Part shown: positions 26,177 to 34,771 of the stretch, one piece after another
Numbering within the stretch: the first letter of the stretch is position 1
Layout: every line of letters starts with the position of its first letter
Assembly (NCBI RefSeq): GCF_014191715.1
Contig: NZ_JACHWY010000001.1
Location: forward strand, 992,001-1,056,000
DNA: 64,000 nucleotides
From: Litorivivens lipolytica
GTDB taxonomy: Bacteria > Pseudomonadota > Gammaproteobacteria > Pseudomonadales > Spongiibacteraceae
Direction: 5' to 3'
Position numbers and translations under genes: made by a program
Notes under the pieces: model-generated
The model's database searches: none
Told to the model about the DNA's origin: nothing
The model's input: only the letters and a program-made list of their open reading frames with translations

Positions 26177-26217
26177 GGCAGCGCTTCGTAAACCAACTTA
26201 AGCACAAGGTACTTTTC

Positions 26218-27048
26218 ATGCCAACGCCTTCCACTTCCTCTGCAGCCCCCACCCTCACAGATGCCAGCCTGAGAGTTGAAGATCGCTACGCGGTACTGAC
26301 CTTTGAGCGCGACGATGTGCGCAACGCGCTCACCGGCACCGCACTGGTTGACGATATCTGCGCCGCGATCGAGTGGGCCAACCACAGCGACCTGAACTGT
26401 TTGATTATTACCGGCGCCGGCAAGGGCTTCAGCTCGGGCGGCAACATCAAGGAAATGGCTGACAAGCAGGGTATGTTTGGCGGTTCGCCGATGCAGATTA
26501 CCGACAGTTATCGCCGAGGCATCCAGCGTATGAGTCGTGCGGTTTTTCACGCAGAGTTACCGCTAATCGCTGCCGTTAACGGCGCTGCTGTAGGCGCTGG
26601 CTTTGATCTGGCCTGCATGTGCGACATCCGTATTGGTTGTGAAAACTCCTTGTTCGGTGAGACGTTTATCAACCTAGGCATTATCCCCGGCGATGGCGGT
26701 GCCTGGTTTTTACAGCGGCTGGTGGGTTATCAGCGTGCCGCCGAACTGACGTTTTCCGGACGCCTTGTAAAAGCCCAAGAAGCTAAGGAGCTGGGTTTGT
26801 TGCTGGAACTTGTAGACAGCAGCGAGTTGCTGGATGCCGCGGAGAAACTGGCGCAGTCCTTTGCCGCGCAACCGCCGCAGGCCCTGCGCGCCAGCAAGCG
26901 CCTGATGAAAATTGCCCAGCGTCAGGAGTTGAACGATTTTCTCGATCACTGCGCCAGCGTGCAGGCAGCCTGCCATTACAGCGAGGATCACACCCGGGCG
27001 CTGAATGCCTTTATTAACAAGGAAAGCGCATCGTACTCAGGCCAGTAA
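26218..27048 (+). CDS. Crotonase/enoyl-CoA hydratase-like protein with atypical acidic residues
   Basis: A 276-residue crotonase. ATG 26218 has AAGG eight bases upstream; the frame also opens at TTG 26173 inside pxpC. The oxyanion hole is FSSGGNIKEM and GAAVGAGFDL. Of the two Glu used by hydratases, the first is Asp (GAGFDL), the second is Phe (FGETFINLG), and an Asp occurs in the IIPGDGG loop, as in isomerase-like members. It may be an isomerase or a lyase on an unusual acyl-CoA. It is probably read from the pxp transcript. Confidence 0.8.
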   Translation: MPTPSTSSAAPTLTDASLRVEDRYAVLTFERDDVRNALTGTALVDDICAAIEWANHSDLNCLIITGAGKGFSSGGNIKEMADKQGMFGGSPMQITDSYRRGIQRMSRAVFHAELPLIAAVNGAAVGAGFDLACMCDIRIGCENSLFGETFINLGIIPGDGGAWFLQRLVGYQRAAELTFSGRLVKAQEAKELGLLLELVDSSELLDAAEKLAQSFAAQPPQALRASKRLMKIAQRQELNDFLDHCASVQAACHYSEDHTRALNAFINKESASYSGQ

Positions 27049-27067
27049 TTAGATAACGGACAGCACT

Positions 27068-27814
27068 GTGCAACTTAACGATTACAGCGACGTCATCAGT
27101 CGACGCCGGGAGCAGGTGTTTCTTTTGCTGGCCGGTTTTTTCCTGTGCTCCATGACTTTGCTGAATATTATCGGCATCACCAAGTTTGTTCAGCTGGGAC
27201 CGATGGCCTTGGCCGTGGGCGTCTTGCCCTACCCCCTCACCTTTCTGTGCACGGATCTGGTCAGCGAGCTTTACGGCAAACGCCGGGCGAACTTTATGGT
27301 TACTGTCGGGCTGATCATGAATGTCTTTGTCATTCTGGTGCTGAGTATCGGGAATTGGCTACCACCGGTATCACTGGACAATCAGCCGCCATGGCAGGTA
27401 TTGCAACTGGCGCAGGACATTTCAACACCGTCTGGTGCCAGCCTCAGCGGTTCCGTAGAGCTGTACTACCTGATTTACGCCACTACCAGCGGTGCCGTTG
27501 TTGCCTCCATGCTGGCTTACATAGCCGCCCAGTACTGCGACGTTCACCTCTACCATTTCTGGAAGAAACTGACACACGGCCGTCACCTCTGGCTGCGAAA
27601 CAACTTCAGCACCTTGATCAGTCAGGGCGTGGATTCGTTTATGGTGATCACCGTTACTTTCGGTGCGGTATTTCTGGCGGGTGGGCTAACACTTCAGCAG
27701 ATGCTGGTATTGATGGGCAGTAATTACTTGTTCAAGTTTTGTGCAGCGTTGATCGACACAATCCCTCTGTACATCTGCGTGCATTACCTGAAGCGGTATC
27801 TGCACGCAGACTGA
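27068..27814 (+). CDS. yhhQ: YhhQ-type queuosine-precursor transporter
   Basis: A 248-residue integral membrane protein with about six helices. The VUT/QPTR family pattern is visible: LLNIIGITKFVQLG, PYPLTFLCTDLVSELYGKRRAN, and a C-terminal STLISQGVDSFMVITVTFGA with SNYLFKFCAALIDTIP. Family members import queuine precursors such as 7-cyano- or 7-aminomethyl-deazaguanine. The start is GTG 27068. It is convergent with the PTPS-like/SDR pair, whose QueD-like member belongs to the same wider pathway superfamily; the link is suggestive only. Confidence 0.85.
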   Translation: MQLNDYSDVISRRREQVFLLLAGFFLCSMTLLNIIGITKFVQLGPMALAVGVLPYPLTFLCTDLVSELYGKRRANFMVTVGLIMNVFVILVLSIGNWLPPVSLDNQPPWQVLQLAQDISTPSGASLSGSVELYYLIYATTSGAVVASMLAYIAAQYCDVHLYHFWKKLTHGRHLWLRNNFSTLISQGVDSFMVITVTFGAVFLAGGLTLQQMLVLMGSNYLFKFCAALIDTIPLYICVHYLKRYLHAD

Positions 27815-27822
27815 ACTCGCAA

Positions 27823-28527
27823 TCAGTGCTCGATTTGGCCGAGGTTGGCGTGCAGCACAGCGCCATTAATAACGGCGTTCTGTGACGCAAACCAAAGGGT
27901 ATCGGCAATTTCCTGAGGCTGAATCAGACGCCCCTGCGTCACACCACCGGCAATGGCATCAAGAATCGTCTGATCGTGACCAAGGTGCTCGCGCAGCATT
28001 TCCGTATCGGTAAAACCCGGGCAGACACAGGTCGTATGAATACCGGAACCGGCCAGATCTTGCGCCGTTGAGCGCATTAACCCAACCACGGCATGCTTCG
28101 ACGTGACGTAGGAACAGCTGCCTGCCACGGCTTTTTCACTCAGCGTCGAGCCAACATAAATGATCGATGAACCGCCTTTCATCGACGGCAGCAGCAGTTG
28201 GTTCAATTGCAATGCGGCAATGACATTCAGTTGCAGCACCTGTTGCAGGCGCAGCGCATCAAGATCGCGCACACTATCTTTGTACAGTACCGCGGCGTTG
28301 TGAATCACGCAGATTGACTCCGCCGACTCCGCCAGTTTCGTCACCTGATCCGAGCAGTCTTCAACCCACGTCAGATTACTCATGTCCACACGAATCTGGG
28401 TAACGCCCTCAAGATCCAGCGCACTGCGGGAAAAGTTCACCACGTGATAGCCATTGGCCAGAAACGTTTCTACCGTGGCGCGGCCAATACCCTTGCTGCC
28501 GCCGGTGATAAACAACAGTTTTTTCAT
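27823..28527 (-). CDS. Short-chain dehydrogenase coupled to the PTPS-like gene
   Basis: A 234-residue SDR: cofactor motif TGGSKGIG, NNAA-equivalent HNAAV, and active-site Ser with YVTSK (Tyr-x-x-x-Lys). ATG 28527 overlaps the stop of the upstream PTPS-like gene (TAATG), so the two are coupled. Partnered with a pteridine-type enzyme it could be a sepiapterin-reductase or dihydropteridine-type reductase, but the sequence alone does not fix the substrate. The frame extends to 28551, which would run into the upstream gene. Confidence 0.8.
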   Translation of the reverse strand: MKKLLFITGGSKGIGRATVETFLANGYHVVNFSRSALDLEGVTQIRVDMSNLTWVEDCSDQVTKLAESAESICVIHNAAVLYKDSVRDLDALRLQQVLQLNVIAALQLNQLLLPSMKGGSSIIYVGSTLSEKAVAGSCSYVTSKHAVVGLMRSTAQDLAGSGIHTTCVCPGFTDTEMLREHLGHDQTILDAIAGGVTQGRLIQPQEIADTLWFASQNAVINGAVLHANLGQIEH

Positions 28528-29063
28528 TAATCCCCCATTGTCTGACGCCAAGTGGCCGAACCCGATTGGCCTGGCCCTGACGACACTTTCATGATCAGGC
28601 TACGGACACCGTTGCCCTGAATAAAATCTGAATCTTCCAGCAAGCGCTCCAGCAGGAGTCGAGCAAACTCTTCTACCGTTGAATTGCGGATGGGCAAGAG
28701 CAGCGTGTCCGCTTTGATAAAACGCATAACCTCCCCGTTAAACTCCACCCGGTAGTTGTCGCCCTCTTCTGAAATTGTCAGATAGGGCGAGTTCGCTGGC
28801 AGCACAAGATACTCGTCATACTGGGCAACCAGGGCCCGCAAGCGCTGTTTGATCTCGACATAACTGAAGCACATGCCGTTGTCGCCCACCTCAGCGGTGA
28901 TATCCAGCGACACCTTAAAATTGTGACCGTGGAGGCGCTCCCGCTCGGTAGCAGAGAATATCGTGAAATGCGCCGCGGAAAATTTGAGGTCTTCCTTGGT
29001 GATTTCAATGGTTGTCAGGGTATCAATCGGCATCGACAAATTCGCTGTTTTTTCTTTAAACAC
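28527..29063 (-). CDS. 6-pyruvoyl-tetrahydropterin synthase/QueD-like protein lacking usual catalytic residues
   Basis: A 178-residue T-fold protein. The zinc His set is kept: FSAAHFTIF and RLHGHNFKV. The catalytic Cys before LHGH in QueD is absent (RERLHGH), the LDHxxLN dyad reads YDEYLVLP, and the C-terminal Glu-bearing motif reads VSSGPGQSG. A divergent PTPS subgroup with a different reaction is therefore likely. The start GTG 29063 has a weak ribosome site; ATG 29033 is an alternative. Its stop overlaps the SDR start. Confidence 0.75.
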   Translation of the reverse strand: MFKEKTANLSMPIDTLTTIEITKEDLKFSAAHFTIFSATERERLHGHNFKVSLDITAEVGDNGMCFSYVEIKQRLRALVAQYDEYLVLPANSPYLTISEEGDNYRVEFNGEVMRFIKADTLLLPIRNSTVEEFARLLLERLLEDSDFIQGNGVRSLIMKVSSGPGQSGSATWRQTMGD

Positions 29064-29283
29064 ATCAAGTTGCAGGCAGACAAAGTACTGCCTGCCGACC
29101 CAAAAAGCAAAGCAGACCCGGCCAGTACCCGGAACATGAACACATCATTACAATATGAAAGATTCCCTTTTACTCCCCAAAAGCTGTGCTAGCCTTAAAT
29201 CAAGATTACCGACAAATGTCTTAAAAAGTATAAGAACAAGCCCGGGCCGGTCTGGCCGAGCTTCCAGCACGAGAGGAAGCGCC

Positions 29284-29388
29284 ATGAATTCAATACCCAG
29301 CGTCATCCAGACACGCAGTATCCCTGCGAATCCAGTGCTTACGTCAGAATTCACGTCGCCGATGTTTTTCTGTTCTGGCAGACGCTGA
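29284..29388 (+). CDS. Possible 34-residue small protein
   Basis: ATG with GAGGAAG about seven bases upstream, 34 codons, product beginning MNSIPSVIQTRSIP and ending MFFCSGRR. No signal peptide or membrane helix; no family recognised. Support is the ribosome site and its place inside a unit bounded by a promoter-like sequence and a terminator. It could be chance. Confidence 0.3.
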   Translation: MNSIPSVIQTRSIPANPVLTSEFTSPMFFCSGRR

Positions 29389-29492
29389 GTTATCGACTCC
29401 CCACTACAAACACCCTAGCTGTTTTTAAGCTGTCTCTGCGCTGAGCGAAATGGGCGCAGAAAACCAGGCAAGGCCATCCAGGCCATTTTGTT

Positions 29493-29516
29493 GGCGAACT
29501 CCGGTTCGCCTTTTTT
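29493..29516 (+). terminator. Strong Rho-independent terminator upstream of fadE
   Basis: GGCGAAC-TCCG-GTTCGCC, a 7-bp stem with tetraloop, followed directly by six T. No recognised protein gene precedes it on this strand, so it marks the end of an unassigned rightward transcript. Confidence 0.8.
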
Positions 29517-29669
29517 ATGCCTGCCGATCCGTGATCGGATTCCTGATGGCGCAACGTAACCAACACGGTAATCGGCAACGGTAATATTTACGCTGCCGGC
29601 AGCCTTGTAGTTGCTTCATGATTACCCGATGCTGAGTGTTTAGACCAGTCGAATCAGGGAGATAGCGCA

Positions 29670-32174
29670 ATGAGTGTGTTACTGCTGTTAGTCGGTGCAC
29701 TGGCACTGCTGTATCTGGGGACAGGCGGCAGCACCGCCGTTGTCGTTCTGAGTCTGGCGACCCTGCTGGGCATGCATATGGACAACTGGCACTTCGCCAG
29801 CATTCTGTTCGGTGCACTCGCGCTTGGCGCCGCCCTCTTTCTGGTTATCCCCTCCAACCTGCGAAAGCACGAGCTGAGTCGCCCCCTGCTTGCCTGGGTT
29901 CGCGGTATGCTGCCGCAACTGTCTGACACAGAATCCGAGGCGCTCAAGTCGGGCAGCGTCGACTGGGATGGTGAGCTGTTTTCAGGGCGGCCGGACTGGA
30001 GTTACCTGCTCGGCGTCAAACACAGCGAACTGAGCGAAGAGGAACAAGCCTTTCTGGACGGACCGGTGGAAGAGCTGTGCGCCATGCTCGACGACTGGCG
30101 CATCACCCATGAAGATTACGACCTGCCCGAGGACGTATGGAAATTTATGGGAGAGCACGGCTTTTTTGGCCTGGTCATACCCAAAGCCTTCGGCGGTAAA
30201 GGCTTCTGTCAGCGAGCCCACTCCGAGATCGTTATCAAGATTTCCACCCGCAGTGTTTCCGCAGCGGTAACTGTCATGGTACCCAACTCGCTCGGCCCCG
30301 CTGAGCTGTTGTCTGAATACGGCACCGACGAACAGAAGCACTACTACCTGCCACGCCTCGCCTCCGGGCAGGAAATCCCCTGTTTCGCGTTGACCTCGCC
30401 GATGGCAGGTTCCGATGCCGGCGCCATCCCCGACAAGGGCATTGTCTGCAAAGGTCAGTGGGAGGGAGAAGAAGTCCTTGGCCTGAAAGTCACATGGAAC
30501 AAGCGCTATATCACCCTCGCTCCGGTCGCGACGCTGATCGGTCTGGCTATCAAGGTCTACGACCCCGACCACTTGCTGGGTGATGACGATACCATTGGCG
30601 TTACCTGTGTGATGGTGCCCCGAGATACAGAAGGCGTGAACAGTGGTGCCCGGCATCTGCCGATGAATACGCCCTTTATGAACGGCCCGACCTGGGGCAA
30701 CGAGGTCTTTATTCCGCTGTCGCAGATCATCGGCGGCGAAGCGATGTTGGGCAAAGGCTGGACCATGTTGCTGGAATGCCTGTCTATCGGCCGCTCCATT
30801 TCCCTGCCGGGCCTGGCGACCGGTGCCGGCAAACTGGCAACCTTGACGACCGGCGCTTACGCCAGCGTGCGCGAGCAGTTCGGGCGCAGCATCAGTGAAT
30901 TCGAAGGGGTTCAGGAATCACTGGAACAGATCGCCGGCTATACCTATATGATGGATGCGGCGCGACTATTTACCGTCTCCATGCTGGATCGCGGCGTCCG
31001 GCCAGCGGTACCCTCTGCCCTGCTGAAATATCGCAACACCGACCTGATGCGCACGGTGGTCAACCACTCCATGGATGTGGTGGCAGGACGTGGCGTGATT
31101 ACCGGGCCTCGTAACTTTATGGCGCGGATTTATCAGGCAGTACCCATTGCCATTACCGTTGAAGGGGCCAATATTCTGACCCGCAGCTTGATGGTATTCG
31201 GCCAGGGCGCTATCCGCTGCCATCCTTTTATTGTGGATGAGATCGAAGCGGCGAATATGGAAGACGAGGCCGCCGCCATCGACAAGCTCGACGGCGTGTT
31301 CTACCGCCATATCGGCCATACCACAGGCAACGCCCTGCGGGCCATGCTGCTGGGGCTGAGTTTTGGCGCCCTAGCCACCGTTCCCGCACGCGGCAATATC
31401 AAACGCTACTATCGCCAGCTCTCGCGTTTCGCCGCGGGGTTTGCGCTGCTCACGGATATCTCGCTGTTGACTCAGGGTGGCGCCCTCAAGGCGCGCCAGC
31501 GACTGTCGGGCCATATGGCTGACTGTCTGGTTCGACTCTACTACGCTTCCGCCATCATCAAACAATGGCACGAAGAAGGTTATCCGGAGGGTGACCGCCT
31601 GGTGGTTGAATGGGGCCTGCAGACCTGCCTCCACGAGCTGCAGGAACACCTGCGCTGCGTGATTGACGATTTCCCGGTCAAGGCCCTGCGTTGGCCACTG
31701 CGTATTATCCTGTTTCCGCTGGGACCGATCGGGCTGCGTAAACCGTCTGCCGAAATGGGTACCGAGCTGGCCAAGGCGATTACCCGTGATACACGCCTGC
31801 GAGACCGGATTACCGAAGGGGTCTACATCAACGACAAGCCAGACGACCCGGTCGGTCGCGTACTCCACGCCTACCAATTAGCCAACGATACCCAGTCACT
31901 GCGAGACAAGCTGCACAAGGCCATACGCAATCGCGATGTGAATGAGCTGGACGGCATTGCGCTCTTGATGGGTCACGAACGCCGTCAACTGGTGGACTGG
32001 GCTGTGGAAAACGAGGTGATTGACGCTGAGGATCGCGAGCGGCTGCTGGAAGCCCTGACCGCCTTGTACGATGTGATTCGGGTAGATGCTTTTGACCCGG
32101 AGGGCTTGAAGGAAATTGCCAAGGCACAGGCAGGCAAACGGCGGGTGGTTGAACGTCCTGCGGACCAGCAGTAA
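29670..32174 (+). CDS. fadE: Acyl-CoA dehydrogenase FadE
   Basis: An 834-residue membrane-associated acyl-CoA dehydrogenase, first step of beta-oxidation. Two N-terminal hydrophobic helices (about 2-30 and 36-62) precede the dehydrogenase core: LTSPMAGSDAGAIPD, SIGRSISLPGLATG, SEFEGVQESLEQIAGYTY, ITVEGANILTRSLMVFGQGA (catalytic Glu in VEGAN). Length matches the FadE type of E. coli, longer than soluble enzymes, with the C-terminal FadE-specific domain. Ribosome site GGGAG is eight bases upstream. fadD lies 9 kb away, not in the same operon. Confidence 0.95.
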   Translation: MSVLLLLVGALALLYLGTGGSTAVVVLSLATLLGMHMDNWHFASILFGALALGAALFLVIPSNLRKHELSRPLLAWVRGMLPQLSDTESEALKSGSVDWDGELFSGRPDWSYLLGVKHSELSEEEQAFLDGPVEELCAMLDDWRITHEDYDLPEDVWKFMGEHGFFGLVIPKAFGGKGFCQRAHSEIVIKISTRSVSAAVTVMVPNSLGPAELLSEYGTDEQKHYYLPRLASGQEIPCFALTSPMAGSDAGAIPDKGIVCKGQWEGEEVLGLKVTWNKRYITLAPVATLIGLAIKVYDPDHLLGDDDTIGVTCVMVPRDTEGVNSGARHLPMNTPFMNGPTWGNEVFIPLSQIIGGEAMLGKGWTMLLECLSIGRSISLPGLATGAGKLATLTTGAYASVREQFGRSISEFEGVQESLEQIAGYTYMMDAARLFTVSMLDRGVRPAVPSALLKYRNTDLMRTVVNHSMDVVAGRGVITGPRNFMARIYQAVPIAITVEGANILTRSLMVFGQGAIRCHPFIVDEIEAANMEDEAAAIDKLDGVFYRHIGHTTGNALRAMLLGLSFGALATVPARGNIKRYYRQLSRFAAGFALLTDISLLTQGGALKARQRLSGHMADCLVRLYYASAIIKQWHEEGYPEGDRLVVEWGLQTCLHELQEHLRCVIDDFPVKALRWPLRIILFPLGPIGLRKPSAEMGTELAKAITRDTRLRDRITEGVYINDKPDDPVGRVLHAYQLANDTQSLRDKLHKAIRNRDVNELDGIALLMGHERRQLVDWAVENEVIDAEDRERLLEALTALYDVIRVDAFDPEGLKEIAKAQAGKRRVVERPADQQ

Positions 32175-32180
32175 GGCTTT

Positions 32181-32206
32181 GAGCTGACCGATGGAGCGGT
32201 CAGTTC
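32181..32206. terminator. Convergent hairpin between fadE and the STAS gene
   Basis: CTGACCG-ATGGAG-CGGTCAG (32184-32203), extendable by weak pairs, lies between the two convergent stops and overlaps the STAS gene stop. No T-run on either side. A similar GAGCTGACC...GCGGTCAG hairpin recurs at 57580-57603. Confidence 0.5.
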
Positions 32207-32690
32207 AGCACTTCTTCTCCAGCATCGAGACCAGTTCGCGAAAGCGAGCCCGGTTTGTATCATTGAGGCCCATCAGTACCCGGTGGGCCTCGAGTACCTT
32301 TTCCTTAACCGCCCCTTCGGAACCTTCGACCTGAGGCAACTCGCCCAAATCCTGATCCGTATGCAGGGGGTGCTGGCGGATTTTGAAAACCCGGTCGAAC
32401 CCCATGCTCTGCAACACACGGGTAATATCAGGATTGGTGGAAAGAATAACGGGAACAAACTGGAACCGCTTTTTCGCCATTAACGCCAGTTTGGCAAGCA
32501 GACCCAGCGTGGTGCTATCCACGTTATCTGCTTCCGTCAGATCAACAATGACGCTGGAAAAATCGGTACTGCTGAACATCTCTTCGAAATAGTCATCAAG
32601 CACATTGCACAGGGTCAGGCGCACATCGCCGACCAGCTTGATTACGTTAGAACCCTGATGTTCAGCAACCATGATTCTGCCTGGTTGCAT
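32205..32690 (-). CDS. hsbA: STAS-domain anti-sigma-factor antagonist, HsbA-like
   Basis: A 161-residue protein with a STAS domain (residues 5-110). The segment VILDLT-like VIVDLTEADNVDSTTLGLLAKLA carries the Ser that is phosphorylated in such antagonists (DSTTLG). A C-terminal helical tail follows. Length, the GDVRLTLCNVLDD start and pairing with a REC-PP2C gene match HsbA of Pseudomonas, which controls FlgM and the diguanylate cyclase HsbD. It starts one base after the phosphatase gene stop. No HptB gene is in the window. Confidence 0.75.
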   Translation of the reverse strand: MQPGRIMVAEHQGSNVIKLVGDVRLTLCNVLDDYFEEMFSSTDFSSVIVDLTEADNVDSTTLGLLAKLALMAKKRFQFVPVILSTNPDITRVLQSMGFDRVFKIRQHPLHTDQDLGELPQVEGSEGAVKEKVLEAHRVLMGLNDTNRARFRELVSMLEKKC

Positions 32691-32691
32691 A

Positions 32692-33879
32692 CTAAACTCG
32701 CGACACTACCAGCACTGCAATATCATCGGGGGCTTCCTCGATGCTATCCAGCTTGAAGGTTTTAATCACATCATCGGCCGACTCCGGGCCGTCCTCGAGC
32801 GCCTCAAGCAAATACTGCTCCTTGGCGATCACCCCCTTCGGGTTCAGTACCTCTAATATACCATCCGAGAACAGGGTGAGAACAGCCTTGGGCGGCAGCA
32901 GCATGCGGTGTTCGGAATAGCTTACATCCGGGAAAAGCCCGACCGGTAGATCGTGTCCGTCAAGATAGCGTGCCGTGCCATCCACGCTCAATATCGGTGC
33001 CGGCAGATGACCGGCAATGCTGTAACACAGCTCGTCACTCTGCAGATCGATCACACCGACACACATGGTCACGTGTTTATCGATCTCCATGCCGAGCAAT
33101 TCACGATTGGCCTTGTCCAGCATATGGGCCGGCGACAGGATGGCGCTGCTGTGGCGATGGTGAAAATCACTGCGCTTGCGAGCGAACAGGTTTTTCAGCA
33201 TGACGGTAACAAAGGCTGAACTGGCGCCGTGGCCCGACACATCGGCCACAAAGAACACCGCGTAGCGGTCACCCACAATAAAGTAGTCAATAAAGTCGCC
33301 ACTGAGATACAGCGACGGCAGAATATGCTGGTGAAAACGGAACTTGCCTATGGTTTTGGGGGTTTCCGGCAACATCTTGAGCTGGATGTGGCGCCCGGCC
33401 TGCTGATCTTTTTTCAGATGGCTGAGGCTTTCCAGCAGATCGCGGTTGGCAGTTTCGAGTTTGCTGCGGTATTCGCGGTTTTCCCTACGCAGCGCCCCCT
33501 GTTGAAAGGCCCGTTCCATGGCGTGCCCCAGCAGCTTTTCATCGCCGATGGTACTGGTCACCATCAGATAATCGCAGGCCCCCTTACGCAGGGCCTCCAC
33601 CACATCGGCCATCACCCGGCGACGGGAAATAACGATCACCGGTACTTCACGGGGATCTGAAGTAAGTCGTTCGAGCGTGCGGCGACCGTCGTCACCGACG
33701 TATAGATCGAGCAGCACCGCATCCGGGGTGTCCTCGTTGAAGGCCTGCAATCCGGCGTCACCATTGTCGCGGCTTTCCACCCGATAACCAAGGCGTTCCA
33801 GCGCGGACGCAAGCTCATTGCGCTGCTCATCGTCGCGCTGAATCAACAGCAGGCGTTTTCGGTTTTCTGGCTGGGTCAT
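32692..33879 (-). CDS. hsbR: REC-PP2C (SpoIIE/RsbU-type) phosphatase, HsbR-like
   Basis: A 395-residue protein: receiver domain (1-125), coiled coil (about 135-165), PP2C-type SpoIIE phosphatase (180-395) with SGDFIDYF, FFVADVSGHGASSAFVTVML and LTLFSDGILEVLN metal-site motifs. The receiver keeps the acidic pair and phospho-acceptor Asp (LLDLYVGDDG) but the conserved Lys of DYLxKP is missing (DYLMVTSTIGD). HsbR's extra anti-sigma kinase part is not seen. Start ATG 33879 has AAGG six bases upstream; TTG 33897 is an alternative. It would dephosphorylate the adjacent STAS protein. Confidence 0.8.
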   Translation of the reverse strand: MTQPENRKRLLLIQRDDEQRNELASALERLGYRVESRDNGDAGLQAFNEDTPDAVLLDLYVGDDGRRTLERLTSDPREVPVIVISRRRVMADVVEALRKGACDYLMVTSTIGDEKLLGHAMERAFQQGALRRENREYRSKLETANRDLLESLSHLKKDQQAGRHIQLKMLPETPKTIGKFRFHQHILPSLYLSGDFIDYFIVGDRYAVFFVADVSGHGASSAFVTVMLKNLFARKRSDFHHRHSSAILSPAHMLDKANRELLGMEIDKHVTMCVGVIDLQSDELCYSIAGHLPAPILSVDGTARYLDGHDLPVGLFPDVSYSEHRMLLPPKAVLTLFSDGILEVLNPKGVIAKEQYLLEALEDGPESADDVIKTFKLDSIEEAPDDIAVLVVSRV

Positions 33880-33967
33880 ATCAGGCCTTTGCAGCAAAGG
33901 GGCACAGGCACTTGCTCCGCCAATTCCATGTTGCTAGAAGTATAGACAGCCGGACACGAGTTTGCGC

Positions 33968-34690
33968 CTAGAAGTCATCCCACTCTTCAAACTCTTCTTC
34001 ACCAAAACTGTCTTCCACGACCGCGCCGTCACTGATCAGGTATTCACGGCGCTGCAAATACGCGTCGCGCATAAAGGTGTAACGATCGCCAGATAGCAGG
34101 CTCTCCGTTTTCAGGAGATTCGCCCGGGTGTTGACCAGATCCAGAAAGCGAATCTGGTTGCGCGTGCGCACATGGTCGACCTGGCTGATCGCATCGACCT
34201 GGGCGTCAATGACGGAAGCTCCAGCGTCGCGAACCGTTGATGGCCCCAAAATCGGCAAGACCAGATAAGGTCCGGGACCTACGCCCCAATAGCCCAGCGT
34301 TTGTCCGAAGTCTTCGGTTCGCTTTTCCAGGCCGATATGGGCAGCCACCTCAAAAAAACCGGCCACGCCCACGGTGGAGTTGATCACAAAGCGGCCGCCG
34401 TCGTTGGCTGCCTCCTTGAATTTCAACTGACCGAGGTCCGCCACAATATTGAGGAGCTCCCTCAAGTTACTGAGCATATTGTCGATACCGACCTCGAGAA
34501 AGTCCGGCAGTACCGCCTGATAGCCCTCGGCAACCGGCTTCGCCACATACTTGTCTGCCACCTCATTAAAAGCGAAGACCTTGCGGTTGAAACCTTCCCA
34601 AGGATCAGCGGTTTCTGGCTGGCTGGCACATCCTGTCAGCCAAAGCAGCGGCAACAGGGATAAGATCCTGAACAGTGGAGAGAAATACAT
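33968..34690 (-). CDS. mlaA: MlaA (VacJ) outer-membrane lipoprotein
   Basis: A 240-residue lipoprotein that removes phospholipids from the outer leaflet of the outer membrane. The signal ends in lipobox LTGC (Cys21). The family core is complete: DPWEGFNRKVFAFNEVADKYVAKPVAEGY, FGQTLGYWGVGPGPYLVLPILGPSTVRDA. A very acidic C-terminus (EEEFEEWDDF) is added. MlaBCDEF genes are not in the window, which is common since mlaA is often separate. Confidence 0.92.
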   Translation of the reverse strand: MYFSPLFRILSLLPLLWLTGCASQPETADPWEGFNRKVFAFNEVADKYVAKPVAEGYQAVLPDFLEVGIDNMLSNLRELLNIVADLGQLKFKEAANDGGRFVINSTVGVAGFFEVAAHIGLEKRTEDFGQTLGYWGVGPGPYLVLPILGPSTVRDAGASVIDAQVDAISQVDHVRTRNQIRFLDLVNTRANLLKTESLLSGDRYTFMRDAYLQRREYLISDGAVVEDSFGEEEFEEWDDF

Positions 34691-34771
34691 GAGAAGCTCA
34701 AAAACCAGATCGTGTTATTAAGCTGCAACAATATAGGGGATTCAACGCTAAATCCAGCCAGGACGGCGTTT

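Larger units (their letters stand above)
29206..29516 (+). ncRNA. Candidate small RNA with an internal small ORF
   Basis: TTACCG (29206-29211) and TATAAG (29229-29234) spaced 17 bases could start a transcript near 29241, ending at the terminator at 29493-29516, about 275 bases. Hairpin-forming segments lie in its 3' half (TGCGC...GCGCA, GGCC-ATCCA-GGCC). No known RNA family was recognised. It may instead be an independent messenger for the 34-residue peptide or a fadE leader attenuator. Confidence 0.35.
29064..29669. other. Intergenic region, 606 bp, with a candidate small transcript
   Basis: Between the PTPS-like gene (leftward) and fadE (rightward). It holds a possible promoter (29206-29234), a 34-codon ORF (29284-29388), paired hairpins near 29430-29490 and a strong terminator (29493-29516), all on the plus strand. 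The 153 bp after the terminator should carry the fadE promoter; no clear -35/-10 or PsrA-type site was found. Confidence 0.5.
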
